61,645 nt of DNA from an uncultured Pelagibacteraceae bacterium (GTDB lineage Bacteria; Pseudomonadota; Alphaproteobacteria; Pelagibacterales; Pelagibacteraceae), in NCBI GenBank assembly GCA_902629215.1, contig CACOQC010000003.1:1-61645 (forward strand), read 5' to 3'. Below, in pieces: positions 26,512-35,133 of the stretch. The position numbers were made by a program, and so were the translations under genes. The notes beneath the pieces were generated by a model that saw only the letters and a list, made by a program, of their open reading frames with translations, was not told the origin of the DNA and ran no database searches. Position 1 is the first letter of the stretch. Each line of letters starts with the position of its first letter.

Positions 26512-27459
26512 ATGCGAAAAATAATATCATTAGTATCTGCAATGATAATTTCAGCAGTAAGTTTTGCTGGAATATCAAACGCTGCAGATAGTAAAAAGCC
26601 CATCGTGATCCCAACACATAACTGGTCAAGTCAAATTGTAATGGCATATGTTATTGGTGGAATTATGGAAAGTATGGGAAACAATGTTAAATATGTTAAC
26701 GCTGACTCTCAAGCAGTTTACGAGTCAATTAGAATTGGTGACGTGACTATATCTCACGAGGTATGGGAATCTGCTTTTGGTAAATCTTTCACAACTGCAT
26801 TGGATAAAGGTGGATTGCTTGACTGGGGTGACCATGAAGCAAGAACACTTGAAGATATGGGATATCCAAACTGGGTTGCTGAAAAAGGATTATGTCCTGG
26901 TTTACCAGACTGGACTGCTTTAAAAAATCCTGACTGTGCTAAAAACTTTACAACACCCGACTCTCCAAATGGAAAAGGAAGAATGTTGGAAGGTCCACAA
27001 ACTTGGCATGGTGATTTAATTCCGCAAAGGGTTGACGCTTTAGGTTTAGGAGATCTTTGGTGGGTTAAATTTGCTGGAAGTGCCGATGCACTTTGGGCAG
27101 AGTTAGCAGCAGCTGAAAAAGAAGGAAGAGGAACAATCATCTTTAACTGGACGCCTAACTTTACAGATGGTGCTGGTTTTACATTTATCGACTTTCCTCC
27201 TTACACAGCAGGTTGTAGACCTGAAGATGGTGGAGACGGAAAATGTGGTTCGCCAGATGGGTATTTGAAAAAAGCAGTTAATGCTGATTTCCCAAAAACT
27301 CATCCAAAAGCAGCAGCGATGTTCAAAAAACTTTCTTTTTCAACAAGTCAAATTGGTGCAATGGCAGCTTTAGTTGACATTGACAAAATGACTCACGAAG
27401 ATGCAGCTAAAAAATGGTTAGCGGACAATAAGAAAGTTTGGCAAGCTTTTACTAAATAA
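26512..27459 (+). CDS. tmoX: Periplasmic TMAO-binding protein of the TmoXWV ABC transporter
   Basis: Substrate-binding protein of the glycine-betaine/choline (OpuAC) type, 315 aa, with a Sec signal peptide ending near SNAAD (about residue 24). Tryptophans suited to an aromatic quaternary-amine cage appear in THNWSSQ, HEVWESAF, QTWHGD, GDLWWVKF and IFNWTPNF. Four Trp residues form the ligand cage in characterised TmoX. It is divergent from tdm, and the ATPase and permease genes follow 1.6 kb downstream, so TMAO is the most likely ligand. Other trimethylammonium compounds cannot be excluded. A strong terminator follows. Confidence 0.85.
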   Translation: MRKIISLVSAMIISAVSFAGISNAADSKKPIVIPTHNWSSQIVMAYVIGGIMESMGNNVKYVNADSQAVYESIRIGDVTISHEVWESAFGKSFTTALDKGGLLDWGDHEARTLEDMGYPNWVAEKGLCPGLPDWTALKNPDCAKNFTTPDSPNGKGRMLEGPQTWHGDLIPQRVDALGLGDLWWVKFAGSADALWAELAAAEKEGRGTIIFNWTPNFTDGAGFTFIDFPPYTAGCRPEDGGDGKCGSPDGYLKKAVNADFPKTHPKAAAMFKKLSFSTSQIGAMAALVDIDKMTHEDAAKKWLADNKKVWQAFTK

Positions 27460-27484
27460 GGTAAAGAACTATTAAATCTTTAAA

Positions 27485-27518
27485 TCTCTCCCAACTTTGT
27501 TGGGGGGGATTTTTTTTT
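27485..27518 (+). terminator. Rho-independent terminator after tmoX
   Basis: The stem TCTCCCAAC pairs with GTTGGGGGGGA (with two G-T pairs) around a TTT loop and runs directly into nine T (27510-27518). It lies 26 bp after the tmoX stop. It would allow the binding protein to be made from a short, abundant transcript separate from the downstream genes. Confidence 0.88.
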
Positions 27519-27531
27519 AAGGGAAAATTTA

Positions 27532-27993
27532 ATGTTTAAATATTTTTTAAGTATATTCATAAGTTTATTATTTTTTAATCAAACTTTTGCAAAAGATGTA
27601 AGTATAACGGAAAATATAGATCTTGAGTTTGTTTGTGATTTAGAAAAAAAAATAATTAAAAATTCAGAATATAATTATCAAACCTTTTTAGCCAAAGATT
27701 TAAATGAAAAAGGTTTAGATAAATTCAAAATTCAATCAAAAAAGCCAGGGACACTTTTAATTAATGGATTGTCATTATTTCTTTCAGATCCAGCACAATT
27801 AAATGTTAAAGTTGTGAACAAAGATGTAGTTTTATTTAAATCAATTGATAAAGAAAATAATTATTCAGAGTCTGGTATTATCACAAGAAAAACAGGAGAA
27901 TTAATTCATGAAATTACCAAAAATATAAAAAGTAAAAATACAGAAAAATATATTTCAATATATTCATGTATTAAACATGACCAAAAAGTCTGA
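27532..27993 (+). CDS. Secreted protein of unknown function (153 aa)
   Basis: The product starts MFKYFLSIFISLLFFNQTFAKD, a clear signal peptide with cleavage after TFA. The mature part has two to three cysteines (FVCDLE near 34 and IYSCIKHD near the end) that could pair in the periplasm, and a lysine/asparagine-rich composition. No family recognised. It starts 14 bp after the tmoX terminator and ends 34 bp before the MORN-repeat gene. It interrupts the transporter operon. Confidence 0.75.
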   Translation: MFKYFLSIFISLLFFNQTFAKDVSITENIDLEFVCDLEKKIIKNSEYNYQTFLAKDLNEKGLDKFKIQSKKPGTLLINGLSLFLSDPAQLNVKVVNKDVVLFKSIDKENNYSESGIITRKTGELIHEITKNIKSKNTEKYISIYSCIKHDQKV

Positions 27994-28027
27994 TTTTTTT
28001 TTGGTAAATTTTGTGTAAAATATTATT

Positions 28028-28405
28028 ATGAAAAAATATCTTTTAAGCATAATTTTATGTTTATTAATTTCATCAATTGCATTTGCTCGAAGCACTGGTT
28101 GTAAAGAAGGAAATTGTGAGAATGGTTTTGGTAAATGGGTTTATACAGATAAAACTACCTACGAAGGAGAATGGGTAGGAACAAAAAAAAATGGTCAAGG
28201 TGTAGAAACTTGGCCCAATGGATATATTTACAAAGGTGAATTTAAAAATAGTGAGTGGAGTGGAATAGGTATTTTAACTTTTCCAGATGGATCGACCTAT
28301 GAAGGTGAGTGGGCCAAAGGATTTATGAATGGAAAAGGAACTTTTACTTGGGCAGATGGAAAACAGAAATCTGGCATATGGAAGAATGGAAAGTTACAAG
28401 AGTAA
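28028..28405 (+). CDS. Exported MORN-repeat protein
   Basis: A 125 aa protein with a signal peptide (MKKYLLSIILCLLISSIAFA) followed by three clear MORN repeats: YEGEWVGTKKNGQGVETWPNG-type units beginning at YEGEW (about residue 46), YKGEF (69) and YEGEW (92), each ending in xGxGxxxWxDG-like turns. A partial unit GNCENGFGKWVYTD precedes them with a possible disulfide CKEGNC. MORN units form beta-hairpin sheets used for protein or lipid contact. The next gene starts immediately after its stop. Function unknown. Confidence 0.85.
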   Translation: MKKYLLSIILCLLISSIAFARSTGCKEGNCENGFGKWVYTDKTTYEGEWVGTKKNGQGVETWPNGYIYKGEFKNSEWSGIGILTFPDGSTYEGEWAKGFMNGKGTFTWADGKQKSGIWKNGKLQE

Positions 28406-28957
28406 ATGTCAAAAGAAGATTATTTAAATAAAATTAAAGATTTACCAGAGACTGTAAAACAATTTGGAGGTTTGGTTTTAATTGTTTTAATAATATTTTT
28501 TTCTTTTTTTGTTTTAAACATTATGTTTGGTGGGGGTGATGAACTGGTGAGAAAAATGAAATTAGAAGAAGAAAGAATTGCACAAGAAAAAAAATTGAGT
28601 GAATTAATATCTAAATTACCCTCAGGAATATTGGTTACATTTGATGGTACTGATCATTATAAGTTAACAGAGGAGGTTTATGAACAAGTTTGTAAAGCAA
28701 CAAAATTAATTCCTCAGAGAGCAATTATGGGTGCAAATTTTTTAAATTTTAGAGCACATGAAATTTATACAATTAATGGGAACAAAATTGATGAAACATT
28801 TGTTAAGTGGGATGAAGAAAAAAATAAATGTTTTGCTGGTTTTACAGTAAGTGGAGATAATGTTGGAGTAAATGAGTCAATAACTGTTAGCGGTGAAGCA
28901 TTAAGTTTTTTAAGCACTGGAATTGACACAAGAATTTACTTTATTAAAAATTTTTAA
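28406..28957 (+). CDS. Membrane-anchored protein of unknown function (183 aa)
   Basis: The ATG directly follows the MORN-gene stop. A short cytoplasmic segment is followed by one transmembrane helix at about residues 23-43 (GLVLIVLIIFFSFFVLNIMF). A charged coiled-coil-like stretch (LVRKMKLEEERIAQEKKLSE, about 48-67) leads into a globular domain with two cysteines (YEQVCKAT and NKCFAGF). No known family. Pairing with an exported MORN protein suggests an envelope function. It ends 65 bp before the TMAO transporter ATPase gene. Confidence 0.75.
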   Translation: MSKEDYLNKIKDLPETVKQFGGLVLIVLIIFFSFFVLNIMFGGGDELVRKMKLEEERIAQEKKLSELISKLPSGILVTFDGTDHYKLTEEVYEQVCKATKLIPQRAIMGANFLNFRAHEIYTINGNKIDETFVKWDEEKNKCFAGFTVSGDNVGVNESITVSGEALSFLSTGIDTRIYFIKNF

Positions 28958-29022
28958 GGAGGAAAAAGATTAATAATATGGATTTAATTTCATCTTAATT
29001 TCATATAACTTAATTAAAATTT

Positions 29023-30051
29023 ATGTCTGAACCGGTAATTAAATGTGAGAATGTTTATAAAATTTTTGGAGCAAATGCCAAAAAGATGCTGAAAGATTCA
29101 AATGGCAATGTTGATGCTAAAACTTTTCAAGATAATGGATGTATTGTAGGAGTAAACAATGCCTCATTTGAAGTTTCCAAAGGTGAGATGTTGGTTGTTA
29201 TGGGTTTGTCTGGTTCAGGAAAATCGACTTTATTAAGATGTATTTCTAGATTAACTGATGCAACGGGTGGAAAAATTTTTATAGAAGGCCAAGATTTATT
29301 ACAATTAAACAACAAAGATCTCATTGATCTTAGAAGAAATAAAATGGGAATGGTTTTTCAAAGCTTTGCTTTGTTGCCACATAAAACTGTTGTGGAAAAT
29401 ATAGCGTTTCCACTTCAAATTAAAGGGGTGAAAACTGAGGAAAGTATAAGTAAAGCAATGAACATGGTTAAGTTAGTTGGACTTGATGGAAGAGAAAACT
29501 ATTTTCCAAGAGAACTTTCAGGAGGACAACAACAAAGAGTAGGAATTGCAAGATCGTTAGCTGTCGAACCAGATATTTGGTTTTTAGATGAACCCTTTTC
29601 AGCTTTAGATCCATTAATTAGAAAAGAGATGCAAGATGAATTTTTAAGACTTCAAGAAAAATTACAAAAAACAATTATGTTTATTACTCATGATTTCGAC
29701 GAAGCTTTAAAACTCGCAGATCGTATTGCAATTATGAAAGATGGTATAATTGAACAATTAGACACACCCGCTAATATTGTTTTAAACCCAGCCACAGAAT
29801 ATGTAAGAAAATTTACTGAGGAAGTTCCTAGAGAAAAAGTTTTATTAATCAAAGATGTGATGGATTCATCCAAAGAAAATCTTGGCGATTTAAAGGTTTC
29901 AAAAGATGAAGTTATAGAAAATGTTGCTGAAAAAATTCTTACTCAAGAAAAGTCTGTAGCTGTAATTGATAATAATAATAATGTTATTGGTTCTATTAAT
30001 CCTGCTAAAATAATCAATACAGTATTTGGAGGAAGGAAAAGTAATAACTGA
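29023..30051 (+). CDS. tmoW: TMAO ABC transporter ATP-binding subunit
   Basis: ATPase of the ProV/OpuAA group, 342 aa. Walker A is GLSGSGKST near residue 65, the Q-loop lies in MGMVFQSFALLPH, the signature is LSGGQQQRVG near 165, and Walker B is IWFLDEPFSALD near 185. The C-terminal region (about 270-342, including VAVIDNNNNVIGSINPAKI) resembles a single CBS-type motif used by betaine transporters for sensing. The permease gene follows 2 bp later. Assignment to TMAO rests on the tdm, tmm and tmoX context. Confidence 0.85.
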   Translation: MSEPVIKCENVYKIFGANAKKMLKDSNGNVDAKTFQDNGCIVGVNNASFEVSKGEMLVVMGLSGSGKSTLLRCISRLTDATGGKIFIEGQDLLQLNNKDLIDLRRNKMGMVFQSFALLPHKTVVENIAFPLQIKGVKTEESISKAMNMVKLVGLDGRENYFPRELSGGQQQRVGIARSLAVEPDIWFLDEPFSALDPLIRKEMQDEFLRLQEKLQKTIMFITHDFDEALKLADRIAIMKDGIIEQLDTPANIVLNPATEYVRKFTEEVPREKVLLIKDVMDSSKENLGDLKVSKDEVIENVAEKILTQEKSVAVIDNNNNVIGSINPAKIINTVFGGRKSNN

Positions 30052-30053
30052 TT

Positions 30054-32207
30054 ATGGAGCTTTTAAAGAAATATCCAAAAACATTTCAATGGTTATTTTT
30101 ATTAATTGTATTTTTTGCATTATGTTTTGCAATCGAAGTTCCTGAAACATATAAATTCATTCGAGGTCAAGCAGAATTCGTCAAAGATCCTAATCAAAGT
30201 AGTTACGTATTTTTAGGTAAAGAGGTAAGATATTATGCTTTTGATGTCTTCTGGAGGTTACCTCCATTGCTTGGATGGTTGCCAATTTGGATTAATGACT
30301 CACTATTTTTTTTGATGAATGACTGGATGCCAATTGAAGTTTGGAATGAAGATACCCAAGAATTTAAAAGTCGCCCTATAGTTTTACAAATTAGCAGAAA
30401 CTTGACTGCCTTTATGACTTTTTTAATAGAATTAATAAGAGAGATTTTATTAGGTGGTCTTGAAACCATTGTTGCCTTTACTAGTTGGGATTGGATAGAT
30501 AAAAACCCATGGGCCGAATTACCAGGATTGCCCTGGACCATTGTTGCGGCAGGTGCAGCATTACTTTCTTATAAGTTAAGTGGGAAAGGTTTAGCTTTGT
30601 TTGCGGGGTTAACTATGGTTTACATCTCTGTTTTTGGTCAATGGAAGCCTTCTATGCAAACTCTATCATTTATATTAGTTGCTGCTCCATTATCATTTAT
30701 TTTTGGCTTAGGTTTAGGGATAGCAGCTTTTAAAAGCAAACGGGTAGAAAAAGCTTTATATCCAATTTTACTAGTGATGCAAACAATGCCACAATATGCT
30801 GTATTGGTTCCAGCACTAGTTCTTTTTGGAGTGGGTGATCATGCTGCTGTAATTATTACAATGGTTGTAGCAATACCACCGATGATTTTATTAACTTTAT
30901 TAGGTTTAAGAGCAGTGCCTCCAGAAGTAATTGAAGCAGGGAGAATGAGCGGATGCAATAATTTTCAGTTAATGTTTAAGGTTTTAATTCCAACTGCTAG
31001 GAGAGATATTTTAATTGGAGTAAATCAAGTCATTATGGTGTGTTTTTCGATGGCAGTTATTTCAGCTTTTATTGGGGCTAAAGGTTTGGGATTTAATTTA
31101 TTATTAGCATTAAACCAATTGAATATTGGATTAGCTTTAGAAGCAGGCTTATGTATTAGTTTAATTGCAATTCTTTTAGATAAGATGTCTCTAGCATGGG
31201 CAAATAAGCAAACAGATTATTTTGGTAATCTAACATTCTATCAAAGAAATAAAAATCTTATATTTTTTGGTGCTATATTTGTTATTGGAATAATACTTTC
31301 TTACGTTGGAACCTTTTTATTCAAAGGTACTTTTAATTATTTATTTGAAATTCCACACAACAAAGGAATATCAACAGCAGATTTCTGGAATAAAGGTGTA
31401 GATTGGATTTTTGATACTTTTTTTGTTTATATCAAAGCATTTAATACCTGGTTGATTAAAGAGGTACTCCAACCAATGAGAGCACTGTACTTAAGGATGC
31501 CAGCAATAGCTACAATAGTTTTAGTAGTTGGTGCAGGATATTTAATTGGTGGGATACGTTCTGCTTTAGTAGTTTGTGCTTTAACCTTATTTATCGCATT
31601 TAGCCCATGGTGGGATAGAGCTTTAGTAACAGCATATATGGCAACTTTTGGAGTAGTTGTTTCTTGTATTATAGGATTTACTGTTGGAACTCTATGTTTT
31701 CAAAATAAGCATTCAGCAAATTTTATGTTGGGTGTATGTGATATTTTTCAAACATTCCCATCTTTTGTATATTTGATACCCGTAATGATGTTATTTGGTA
31801 TCACCGATACATCTGTACTGATTGCAGTTATAGTTTATGCAACAATTCCAGCAACTAGATATACAATTGAAGGACTTAGAAGTGTTCCAGCTGGTTTACA
31901 TGATGCGGCAACAATGTCAGGTGTAAACAAATTTCAAAGATTAACAAAAATAGAATTTCCTTTAGCGTTTCCACACATGATGCTTGGTATAAATCAAACA
32001 ATTGTATTTGCTTTATTTATGGTAATTATTGGAGCATTCATTGGAACAGAAGATTTAGGTCAATATATTTTAAAAGCTTTATCAGATAAAAAAGGTGCAG
32101 GTATCGGATTAACGCTTGGTATATGCGTAGCTTTTATAGCTTTGATATTTGATAATTTAATTAGAGCTTATGTTCAAAAAAGAAAAAAACATCTTGGAAT
32201 TTCTTAG
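30054..32207 (+). CDS. tmoV: TMAO ABC transporter permease with two fused permease domains
   Basis: Inner-membrane permease of 717 aa containing two complete binding-protein-dependent transport domains in one chain. The EAA-loop region occurs twice: EVIEAGRMSGCNNFQLMFKV (about residue 300) and LHDAATMSGVNKFQRLTKIE (about 620). Each is followed by a matching helix ending in AFIGAKGLG or AFIGTEDLG. The first half also has an extra N-terminal helix and soluble loop. This gives the whole pore from one gene and explains why only one permease gene is present. It is 2 bp downstream of the ATPase. Confidence 0.87.
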   Translation: MELLKKYPKTFQWLFLLIVFFALCFAIEVPETYKFIRGQAEFVKDPNQSSYVFLGKEVRYYAFDVFWRLPPLLGWLPIWINDSLFFLMNDWMPIEVWNEDTQEFKSRPIVLQISRNLTAFMTFLIELIREILLGGLETIVAFTSWDWIDKNPWAELPGLPWTIVAAGAALLSYKLSGKGLALFAGLTMVYISVFGQWKPSMQTLSFILVAAPLSFIFGLGLGIAAFKSKRVEKALYPILLVMQTMPQYAVLVPALVLFGVGDHAAVIITMVVAIPPMILLTLLGLRAVPPEVIEAGRMSGCNNFQLMFKVLIPTARRDILIGVNQVIMVCFSMAVISAFIGAKGLGFNLLLALNQLNIGLALEAGLCISLIAILLDKMSLAWANKQTDYFGNLTFYQRNKNLIFFGAIFVIGIILSYVGTFLFKGTFNYLFEIPHNKGISTADFWNKGVDWIFDTFFVYIKAFNTWLIKEVLQPMRALYLRMPAIATIVLVVGAGYLIGGIRSALVVCALTLFIAFSPWWDRALVTAYMATFGVVVSCIIGFTVGTLCFQNKHSANFMLGVCDIFQTFPSFVYLIPVMMLFGITDTSVLIAVIVYATIPATRYTIEGLRSVPAGLHDAATMSGVNKFQRLTKIEFPLAFPHMMLGINQTIVFALFMVIIGAFIGTEDLGQYILKALSDKKGAGIGLTLGICVAFIALIFDNLIRAYVQKRKKHLGIS

Positions 32208-32264
32208 ACAATTTTAAAATAAATATAACAATTCAATCTATACAATTTTATTTCGTTGATTAGA

Positions 32265-32582
32265 TTAATCGCAATTTTTTTTAGATTTAAGTCTAGTTAA
32301 ATGATTTATTCTATCGTCGGCTGCTCTTATTGCTTCATTCGCATTCATTTGTGTTGCAACCATTCCTGGTAACCAGAATAATAATGCACCAACATTTGTT
32401 GCTGTTCCAAGACTTTTTTCTGCTTTAGCATCTCTTTTAAAATTTGAAGCTATGGCAATTTCATTATCAAGTTCAGAACATGACATTCTATTATCATTAG
32501 GACCCACAACTGTTACGACATGAGGAGTTGCACATGAAGCAACAAATACGAGTATAAACAATGTTGATATAATTTTTTTCAT
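32265..32582 (-). CDS. Small lipoprotein (105 aa)
   Basis: The N-terminus MKKIISTLFILVFVASC is a textbook lipoprotein signal with lipobox VASC (Cys17). The mature domain has a second Cys pair (RMSCSELD, KKNCD at the C-terminus) and a weakly hydrophobic stretch ATNVGALLFWLPGMVATQM that may be a membrane-contacting segment. It is convergent with tmoV (57 bp apart), and the spacer contains an imperfect hairpin followed by T-rich sequence. The function is not recognised. Similar small lipoproteins with an internal hydrophobic segment are common in proteobacteria. Confidence 0.75.
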   Translation of the reverse strand: MKKIISTLFILVFVASCATPHVVTVVGPNDNRMSCSELDNEIAIASNFKRDAKAEKSLGTATNVGALLFWLPGMVATQMNANEAIRAADDRINHLTRLKSKKNCD

Positions 32583-32680
32583 AAGTTTTTATATAAAATT
32601 TATTTTTTTAATACAAACAATTTTTTTTAAAAAATTCAACTTAAAGTTTAATTTATATAACTTTTATAATAATATTATTG

Positions 32681-34009
32681 TTATTCTAAGAAAGTTTTCG
32701 ACGAGTCATCCATAGCTGTTGCCCATGGGGTATGATGAATTGGAGCAACAGAGCCAGTCACTGGAGATGAAAAGGATTTATTTCTATAAGTTAATATGTT
32801 CTCAACTTTATGATGTTCCCATTCTTTAAAATGTTTTCTAATTAATTCAAAATCAATTTTTGGATAATCTGACATTTCATGAAGTTCTTTTGTATATTCA
32901 GTTTGAAAATCAATCATTTGATCTGGATTTTCTAATTTTTCTTCCATAGCAACCCATTTATTTATGTCATTCTCAATTTCTTTATCATTTGGTATTTTAA
33001 TTTTACTCATTATTACATCTCTTGCGTACCAAGCCTGACAATCAAACATATTAAATGTATGAAATTGATCTTGCATGCCAAGATATAAAAGTTTGTGATT
33101 ATCCTGCCAAACAACTCCTTTGTATAGTTTTGGCGGGTATAATCTATTTCTAGTTTTTAATTTTAAACTCTCTTCTAAAAAAGGAAAATGATGAAGATAA
33201 CCAGTGCATAAAATTACAACATCTGCTTCTTGTTCTGTACCATCTTTAAAAATTGCTTTTTTACCTTCCAATTTATCAAGGTAATGAACTTCTTTCATTC
33301 CTTTTGGCCATTTAAATCCCATAGGATTATGTCTGTATCCTATTGTTACACTTTTGGCCCCGTACTTGTTGCATTGCAGTGCAACATCTTCAGCAGAATA
33401 ACTACTTCCTAAAACAATTACATTTTTATTTCTAAATTCTTCTGCATCTCTAAAATCATGAGAATGCATAATTCTTCCAGGAAAAGAATTCATTCCTTCA
33501 TATTCTGGAATGAAAGGAACTGAAAAATGTCCAGTGGACACTACTACAAAATCAAAATTATCTTTTAATATTTTATCGTTAACCTTGTCTTGATAACTTA
33601 CTTCGAATTTATCATTCTTAAAAGTTGTTCCTACTACTCTAGTATTGAATTTGATTTTACTTTTCATCTTTCCCTTACTTAATCTTCCAATGATATAGTC
33701 ATATAAAACTGCTCTAGGAGGAAAAGACGGAATAGGTTTTCCAAAATGTTCATCAAATGAATAATCTGCAAATTCTAAACATTCTTTTGGCCCATTTGAC
33801 CAAAGGTATCTATACATACTGTTATGCACTGGATCTCCATATTGATCAGAACCAGTTCTCCAATTATAGTTCCATAATCCTCCCCAATCTTCTTGTTTTT
33901 CAAAACAAACTATTTCGGGAATCTTCTCACCATTTTTTTCAGCTAATTCAAATGCCCTGAGCATAGACAGTCCACATGGTCCAGCTCCTATTATTGCTAC
34001 TTTTGTCAT
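32681..34009 (-). CDS. tmm: Trimethylamine monooxygenase
   Basis: Flavin-containing monooxygenase that uses NADPH and oxygen to convert trimethylamine to TMAO. The 442 aa protein has the FAD motif GAGPCG at residues 8-13, an FMO-type FPGRIMHSHDF segment, the NADPH motif VLGSSYSAED near 193-202 and the CTGYLHHFPF block. Long stretches (DPVHNSMYRYLWSNGPKE, FADYSFDEHFGKPI, MFDCQAWYARDVIM) are distinctive of bacterial Tmm as I remember the Methylocella and Roseobacter proteins. Tmm together with tdm and tmo genes in one region gives very strong support. Confidence 0.95.
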   Translation of the reverse strand: MTKVAIIGAGPCGLSMLRAFELAEKNGEKIPEIVCFEKQEDWGGLWNYNWRTGSDQYGDPVHNSMYRYLWSNGPKECLEFADYSFDEHFGKPIPSFPPRAVLYDYIIGRLSKGKMKSKIKFNTRVVGTTFKNDKFEVSYQDKVNDKILKDNFDFVVVSTGHFSVPFIPEYEGMNSFPGRIMHSHDFRDAEEFRNKNVIVLGSSYSAEDVALQCNKYGAKSVTIGYRHNPMGFKWPKGMKEVHYLDKLEGKKAIFKDGTEQEADVVILCTGYLHHFPFLEESLKLKTRNRLYPPKLYKGVVWQDNHKLLYLGMQDQFHTFNMFDCQAWYARDVIMSKIKIPNDKEIENDINKWVAMEEKLENPDQMIDFQTEYTKELHEMSDYPKIDFELIRKHFKEWEHHKVENILTYRNKSFSSPVTGSVAPIHHTPWATAMDDSSKTFLE

Positions 34010-34166
34010 TTAGTTATTAAATTTAAATTTATTAATTTATTTTACTAACAAATTAAGTGAATTTAAAATAAAATAATTGATTATTAAGAGAATTATTAAA
34101 CATTACTTTCTCACGTATGTGTTGTATTTAACATATAAGTTTTAATAATATTTAAAGGCAATAAGA

Positions 34167-35126
34167 ATGAAAAAAGTTTTAGTTATAGGTGGTGGGGCCA
34201 TGGGATCAGCATTCACAGTACCATGTTTAGATAATAATAATAAAGTCACAATTACTGAACCTTATAGCAAAAAATTTATAAGGGATTTATCATCAAAAAA
34301 TAAGTTTCACTCCAGTTTAAAAATTAAATTATCAAAAAAATTAAAATTTAAAAAATTTTCCGAAAATTTATTAAAAGAAAAGTTTGATTTAATTGCAATT
34401 GCACTAAGCTTGTCAGGTATAGATTTCATTGGTAAACAATTAAAAAAGGCTAAGGTAAAAGCTCCAATTCTTATTCTTACCAAAGGATTAAAATATGAAA
34501 AAAAAAAGAACAAGATTTTCACAATTTCCGAACAGTTAAAAAGGAATTACAATTTAATGAATATTTCTGTTTTGAAAGGCCCTTGTTTAGCAAAAGAGTT
34601 GGCAAGAAAAAATCAAACAAGTGTAATTGTAGCTAATAGAAATATAAAAATTGCTAAACAGATTGGAAAAATTGTTTCAACAAAATACTATTTAATAGAT
34701 TTTTCTACAGATGTTACAGGTGTTGAAGTTTGTTCTGCAATAAAAAATATTTATTCCATGTTGATTGGAGCAGGTCAAAACTTAAATACATCATCGAGTT
34801 TATTTCAAAGATCAATAAATGAAATGAAATATCTAACGAGGTATTTTAAAGGAAAAGAGTCCACTACACTTGGACTTGCTGGAGTAGGGGATCTATATGT
34901 AAGTGCGGCAGGTGGAAGAAATAGTAAAATGGGTAATTATCTAGGAAAAGGATATACATTTAAAAATGCAAAAAAGAAATTTATGCCAAATGACACTGTT
35001 GAAGGGGAACAATTAGTAAGAGAGATAGCACCGTTTATATTAAGAAGAATGAATAAAACTAGAATTCCTTTAATGATTAATTTGATTAGAGCAATATTGA
35101 AGAATAAAAAACTTAAGGTCAATTAA
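34167..35126 (+). CDS. NAD(P)-dependent glycerol-3-phosphate dehydrogenase-like protein
   Basis: A 319 aa member of the GpsA family. The nucleotide motif is GGGAMGSAF at residues 8-16, where classical GpsA usually has GAGAWG. The catalytic Lys lies in CSAIKNIYSM near 195. GPCLAKELA near 138 and LAGVGDLYVSAAGGRNSKMG near 238 match the family's substrate and NAD sites. It would reduce dihydroxyacetone phosphate to glycerol-3-phosphate, or a related reaction. The altered first motif and unusual context beside an iron alcohol dehydrogenase leave the substrate open. It diverges from tmm across 157 bp. Confidence 0.8.
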   Translation: MKKVLVIGGGAMGSAFTVPCLDNNNKVTITEPYSKKFIRDLSSKNKFHSSLKIKLSKKLKFKKFSENLLKEKFDLIAIALSLSGIDFIGKQLKKAKVKAPILILTKGLKYEKKKNKIFTISEQLKRNYNLMNISVLKGPCLAKELARKNQTSVIVANRNIKIAKQIGKIVSTKYYLIDFSTDVTGVEVCSAIKNIYSMLIGAGQNLNTSSSLFQRSINEMKYLTRYFKGKESTTLGLAGVGDLYVSAAGGRNSKMGNYLGKGYTFKNAKKKFMPNDTVEGEQLVREIAPFILRRMNKTRIPLMINLIRAILKNKKLKVN

Positions 35127-35133
35127 AAAAAAT

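Noticed and set aside
26754-27140. A 128 aa minus-strand frame antisense to tmoX
   Set aside because: It lies wholly inside a clear transporter gene with a signal peptide and family motifs. Its own sequence is low in recognisable domain features. It is a shadow of the coding strand.
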